This document shows, one piece after another, positions 61,475 to 64,000 of a stretch of DNA of 64,000 nucleotides (its first letter is position 1; the number at the start of each line of letters is the position of its first letter). The translations under genes were made by a program, and so were the position numbers. The stretch is from JABDIP01 sp965212545 (GTDB taxonomy: Bacteria > Pseudomonadota > Alphaproteobacteria > DSM-16000 > Inquilinaceae), in assembly GCA_965212545.1 (NCBI GenBank), contig CBDBVB010000012.1, positions 5,973 through 69,972 of the forward strand, in the 5' to 3' direction. The notes beneath the pieces were generated by a model. It saw only the letters and a program-made list of their open reading frames with translations, did not search any database and was not told the origin of the DNA.

Positions 61475-62204
61475 GATCAGCCGCCGCTTCGGTGGCCTGG
61501 TGGCGGTCGACGACGCCAGCCTGACGGTTCCTGCCGGCCGGATTGTTGCCTTGATCGGCCCAAACGGCGCCGGAAAGACCACATTGTTCGCGATCGTGTC
61601 CGGTTTCCTGGCCCCCGATGACGGCAGTGTCCGGTTCGAAGGCGCCGACATCACCGGGCTTCCGGCGCACCGCGTCTGCCGGCTCGGCATGACCCGGACC
61701 TTTCAGGTTGTCCAACCTTTCGGCGCCCTGACGGTGCGCGAGAACATCGCCGTCGGCGCACATCTGCACACCGCCGACCGCGCCGAGGCGCTGGAGCGGG
61801 CGGAGGCGGTCGCCGGACAGGTCGGCATGGCCGATCTGCTCGACCGCCCGGCCGCCGCGCTGACCGTGGCCGGACGCAAGCGCCTGGAACTGGCCCGGGC
61901 ATTGGCGACGAGACCCAAGCTGCTGCTCCTGGACGAGGTGCTGGCCGGCCTAAACCCGGTGGAGATCGAGGCGATCCTGCCGGTGATCCGGGGCATCCGC
62001 GAATCCGGCGTCACCATCCTGCTGATCGAGCATGTCATGCAGGCGGTGATGAACCTCTGCGACCATGCCTATGTGCTCAACAACGGCCGGGTGATCGCCC
62101 AGGGCGAGCCGGCCGAGATCGCAGCCGATCCGGCGGTCGTCGAGGCCTATCTCGGCAAGGGGGCGGCAGCGCGCATGGCGGCCGGCGGGACGGCCCATGC
62201 TTGA
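61458..62204 (+). CDS. branched-chain-type ABC transporter ATP-binding protein (LivG)
   Basis: A 248-residue ATPase: Walker A GPNGAGKT, the RTFQVVQPFGALTVREN Q-loop region, signature-equivalent ALTVAGRKRLELARALA, Walker B LLLLDEVLAGL and switch His in LLIEHVMQAVM. The DEVLAGLNPVE form is characteristic of LivG. ATG 61458 overlaps the livM end; the stop overlaps livF by 8 bp. Confidence 0.94.
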   Translation: MLQVDRISRRFGGLVAVDDASLTVPAGRIVALIGPNGAGKTTLFAIVSGFLAPDDGSVRFEGADITGLPAHRVCRLGMTRTFQVVQPFGALTVRENIAVGAHLHTADRAEALERAEAVAGQVGMADLLDRPAAALTVAGRKRLELARALATRPKLLLLDEVLAGLNPVEIEAILPVIRGIRESGVTILLIEHVMQAVMNLCDHAYVLNNGRVIAQGEPAEIAADPAVVEAYLGKGAAARMAAGGTAHA

Positions 62205-62898
62205 GGTCGGGGGCCTGCATGCCGGCTATGGCGCCGTGGAGGTGCTGCGCGGGGTCGACATGACCGTGGCCGAGGGCGAAATCGTCGCCGTTCTGGGCAG
62301 CAACGGTGTCGGCAAGTCGACCCTCAACAACACCCTGTCCGGGATCTATCCGCCCTTCTCGGGCAGTGTCCGGTTCGCCGGCCGGGACATTGCCGGCGCG
62401 GCGCCGAAGACCATCGTCGAGCTTGGCCTGATCCAGGTGCCCGAGGGCCGCCGGATCTTCCCCAATCTGACGGTGCGGGAAAACCTGGAGTTGGGCGGTT
62501 ATCGACGCGGACGGGCCAACCGCGCCGGAAACCTGGAGCGGGTCCGTGCCGTCTTCCCGCGCCTTGCCGAGCGCGACGGCCAGCGCGCCGGCACCCTGTC
62601 CGGCGGCGAGCAGCAGATGCTGGCGATCGGTCGAGGGCTGATGGCCGAGCCGCGCATCCTCATCCTGGACGAGCCGTCGCTCGGCCTGTCGCCGCTTCTG
62701 GTGGAGGAGATGTTCGCCCTGATCCGTCGCATCAACCAGGACGGTATCGCGGTGCTGCTGGTCGAGCAGAACGTGGTCCAGTCGCTGGCCCTGGCCGATC
62801 GCGGCTACATCATGGAGAACGGCCGCTTCACGCTCTCCGGCCCGTCGGCGGAGTTGCTTGAAAACCCCGACCTGAAACGCTCCTATCTCGGGATCTGA
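62197..62898 (+). CDS. branched-chain-type ABC transporter ATP-binding protein (LivF)
   Basis: A 233-residue ATPase: Walker A GSNGVGKST, IQVPEGRRIFPNLTVRENLELG, signature LSGGEQQMLAIGRGLM, Walker B LILDEPSLGLSP and VLLVEQNV. The VPEGR segment is typical of LivF. It completes the five-component importer. A 216-bp gap with a palindromic repeat follows. Confidence 0.94.
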   Translation: MLEVGGLHAGYGAVEVLRGVDMTVAEGEIVAVLGSNGVGKSTLNNTLSGIYPPFSGSVRFAGRDIAGAAPKTIVELGLIQVPEGRRIFPNLTVRENLELGGYRRGRANRAGNLERVRAVFPRLAERDGQRAGTLSGGEQQMLAIGRGLMAEPRILILDEPSLGLSPLLVEEMFALIRRINQDGIAVLLVEQNVVQSLALADRGYIMENGRFTLSGPSAELLENPDLKRSYLGI

Positions 62899-62917
62899 AG
62901 TAGAGATGGAACTGCAA

Positions 62918-63066
62918 GTGAGCCCCCTCACCCTCCCACGCTGGCGCGCGGGTCCCTCCCTCTCCCGCGAGGGGAGAGGGGTAGTAAGAGCGATCCTATT
63001 TGCCCCTCTCCCCTCGCGGGAGAGGGAGGGACCCGCGGCGAAGCCGTGGAAGGGTGAGGGGGCTCA
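62918..63066. repeat. large palindromic CTCTCCC-type repeat
   Basis: About 145 bp whose two halves are largely complementary: GAGCCCCCTCACCCTCCCACG ends pair with GAAGGGTGAGGGGGCTC, and the inner parts CCCTCCCTCTCCCGCGAGGG and CCCTCGCGGGAGAGGGAGGG are complementary. It separates livF from the hydantoinase gene and belongs to the same broad type as the cluster at 59449-59590, but not to the 126-bp element family. Confidence 0.8.
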
Positions 63067-63114
63067 CGGAGATATCTCATTCCCATCCACTTCGCAGGGT
63101 CAGGCGGAGGCATC

Positions 63115-64000
63115 ATGATCGACCCCGTCACGCTGGCCGTGCTCAAGGGCCGGCTGGAGCAGATCGCCGACGAGATGGATGCGACGCTGTTCCGCAGCGC
63201 CTTCAACCCGATCATCGCCGAAGCCCATGACGCCTGCCACGGGCTCTATCACGCCGAGACCGGCGAAACCCTGGTCCAGGGCAAATCCGGCCTGCCGATC
63301 TTCGTCGGCGCCATGGCCTTCGCAGTGAAGGCGGTGATCGACAAGGTGGCGGTCGATGGCGGGCTCAATGATGGCGACATATACATCTTCAACGACCCCT
63401 ACGACGGCGGCACCCATCTCAACGATTTCCGCCTGGTGCGGCCGTATTTCCGGGATGGCGCGCTGTTCTGCTGGTTGGCCTCGGTCGGACACTGGCTGGA
63501 TGTCGGCGGCAACGTGCCCGGCAATTTCAACGCCCGCGCCACCGAGTCCTTCCAGGAGGGCTTCCGGGTGCCGCCGGTCAAGCTGTTCGAGGCCGGCCGG
63601 CTGCGACAGGATGTGGTCGACATCCTGGCCGCCAACAGTCGGGTGCCCGACAGCAATTACGGCGACCTCAACGGCCAGATCAACGCCCTCGACCTCGGCA
63701 TGCGACGGCTCGACGAACTGATGGAGAGCTACAGCGTCGCCACGATCGGCGAGGCGCTGGACGAGCTGAAATCCCGGGCGGCGCGGCTGATGCGCTCCAA
63801 CATCGCCGACCTGCCGGACGGCGCCTATTCCTTCGACGACTACCTCGACAATGACGGCATCGAGGACCGGCCGCTGAAGATCGCGCTCGACATGACCATC
63901 GATGGCGACCGCATGGTGCTGGATTTCTCCCGCACCGATCCGCCCTGCGCCGGGCCTCTGAACATCGCCCGCTCCACCGCGATCGCCAGCTGCTATGTGG
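63115..64000 (+). CDS. hydantoinase B/oxoprolinase family protein (3' end outside window)
   Basis: The first 295 residues of a HyuB-type subunit, which with HyuA hydrolyses hydantoins, 5-oxoproline or acts as acetone-carboxylase-like ATP-dependent enzyme. MIDPVTLAVLKGRLEQIADEMDATLFRSAF, HDACHGLYHAETGET, NDPYDGGTHLNDFRLVRP and ARATESFQEGFR are family signatures. GGCGGAGG precedes the ATG at 63115. Its position behind the liv-type operon suggests the transporter imports its substrate. The gene runs past the window end; HyuA is not visible. Confidence 0.93.
   Translation, partial: MIDPVTLAVLKGRLEQIADEMDATLFRSAFNPIIAEAHDACHGLYHAETGETLVQGKSGLPIFVGAMAFAVKAVIDKVAVDGGLNDGDIYIFNDPYDGGTHLNDFRLVRPYFRDGALFCWLASVGHWLDVGGNVPGNFNARATESFQEGFRVPPVKLFEAGRLRQDVVDILAANSRVPDSNYGDLNGQINALDLGMRRLDELMESYSVATIGEALDELKSRAARLMRSNIADLPDGAYSFDDYLDNDGIEDRPLKIALDMTIDGDRMVLDFSRTDPPCAGPLNIARSTAIASCYV

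Noticed and set aside
61620..62380. Similar stretches (GGCAGTGTCCGGTTCG) in livG and livF taken for a repeat
   Set aside because: They fall at the same position of two paralogous ATPase genes and reflect common ancestry of the proteins, not a repeat element.
1..64000. CRISPR array, rRNA genes, riboswitches
   Set aside because: No regularly spaced short repeats, no rRNA-like stretches and no recognisable riboswitch core were seen in any intergenic region.

Overview
The window is high-GC chromosomal DNA of an alphaproteobacterium, most likely a Rhodospirillales-type environmental heterotroph. This is inferred from the block rpmH-rnpA-yidD-yidC-yihA-argB, the block nucleotidase-dapD-dapE next to truA, a DUF2336 gene, an aglEFG operon, an FnrN-type regulator and the abundance of ABC and TRAP uptake systems. 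No ribosomal RNA, CRISPR array, prophage or transposase was seen.

Layout. 0-4 kb: 3' end of truA, then on the minus strand a nucleotidase, dapD, dapE and a membrane protein. 4-10.8 kb: a PAS/GAF/GGDEF gene, a DUF2336 gene and the alpha-glucoside transporter aglEFG. All five genes carry frameshifts (about twenty in total), while the rest of the window shows none in an intact gene. This points to a patch of poor consensus sequence or to a block of fresh pseudogenes. 11-15.7 kb: the rpmH-to-argB block behind a near-consensus sigma70 promoter. 15.9-22.4 kb: a TVP38/flavoprotein-disulfide reductase pair, an orphan histidine kinase, an FNR regulator diverging from a GNAT gene across an FNR box, and a P1 peptidase. 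22.5-27.4 kb: a peptide-type ABC binding protein and two permeases without ATPases, split by an antisense secreted PilJ-N-like gene. 27.4-35.5 kb: a low-GC HExxH protein, an M24 pseudo-peptidase coupled to an iodotyrosine-deiodinase-like flavoprotein, a cyclase, an ArsR/SRPBCC pair, gpt and two exported proteins of uncertain role.

35.7-41.5 kb: tRNA-Arg(ACG), then a lower-GC TRAP cassette (tatT, dctP, fused dctQM) lying between a degenerate copy of the 3' end of an SPFH gene and the intact SPFH gene, which is the signature of an insertion. 41.7-51 kb: SRAP, STAS and ThuA-like genes, then a second TRAP operon (TakP-like dctP, dctQ, long dctM) followed by an amidase, a 2-hydroxyacid dehydrogenase and an SDR, which together look like uptake plus catabolism of an organic acid. 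51-57 kb: hemerythrin, Usp and LonB-like protease, then divergent dhaL and dhaK. 57-64 kb: a GntR regulator translationally coupled to a branched-chain-type ABC operon (binding protein, livH, livM, livG, livF) followed by hydantoinase B, cut by the window end.

The most unusual non-coding signal is a family of three ~126-bp near-perfect palindromes (18.1, 26.5 and 33.7 kb). Each abuts a gene's 3' end so that the terminal TAG of the element is the gene's stop codon. A second kind of repeat, with CTCTCCC-type hairpins, occupies two gaps in the liv operon.
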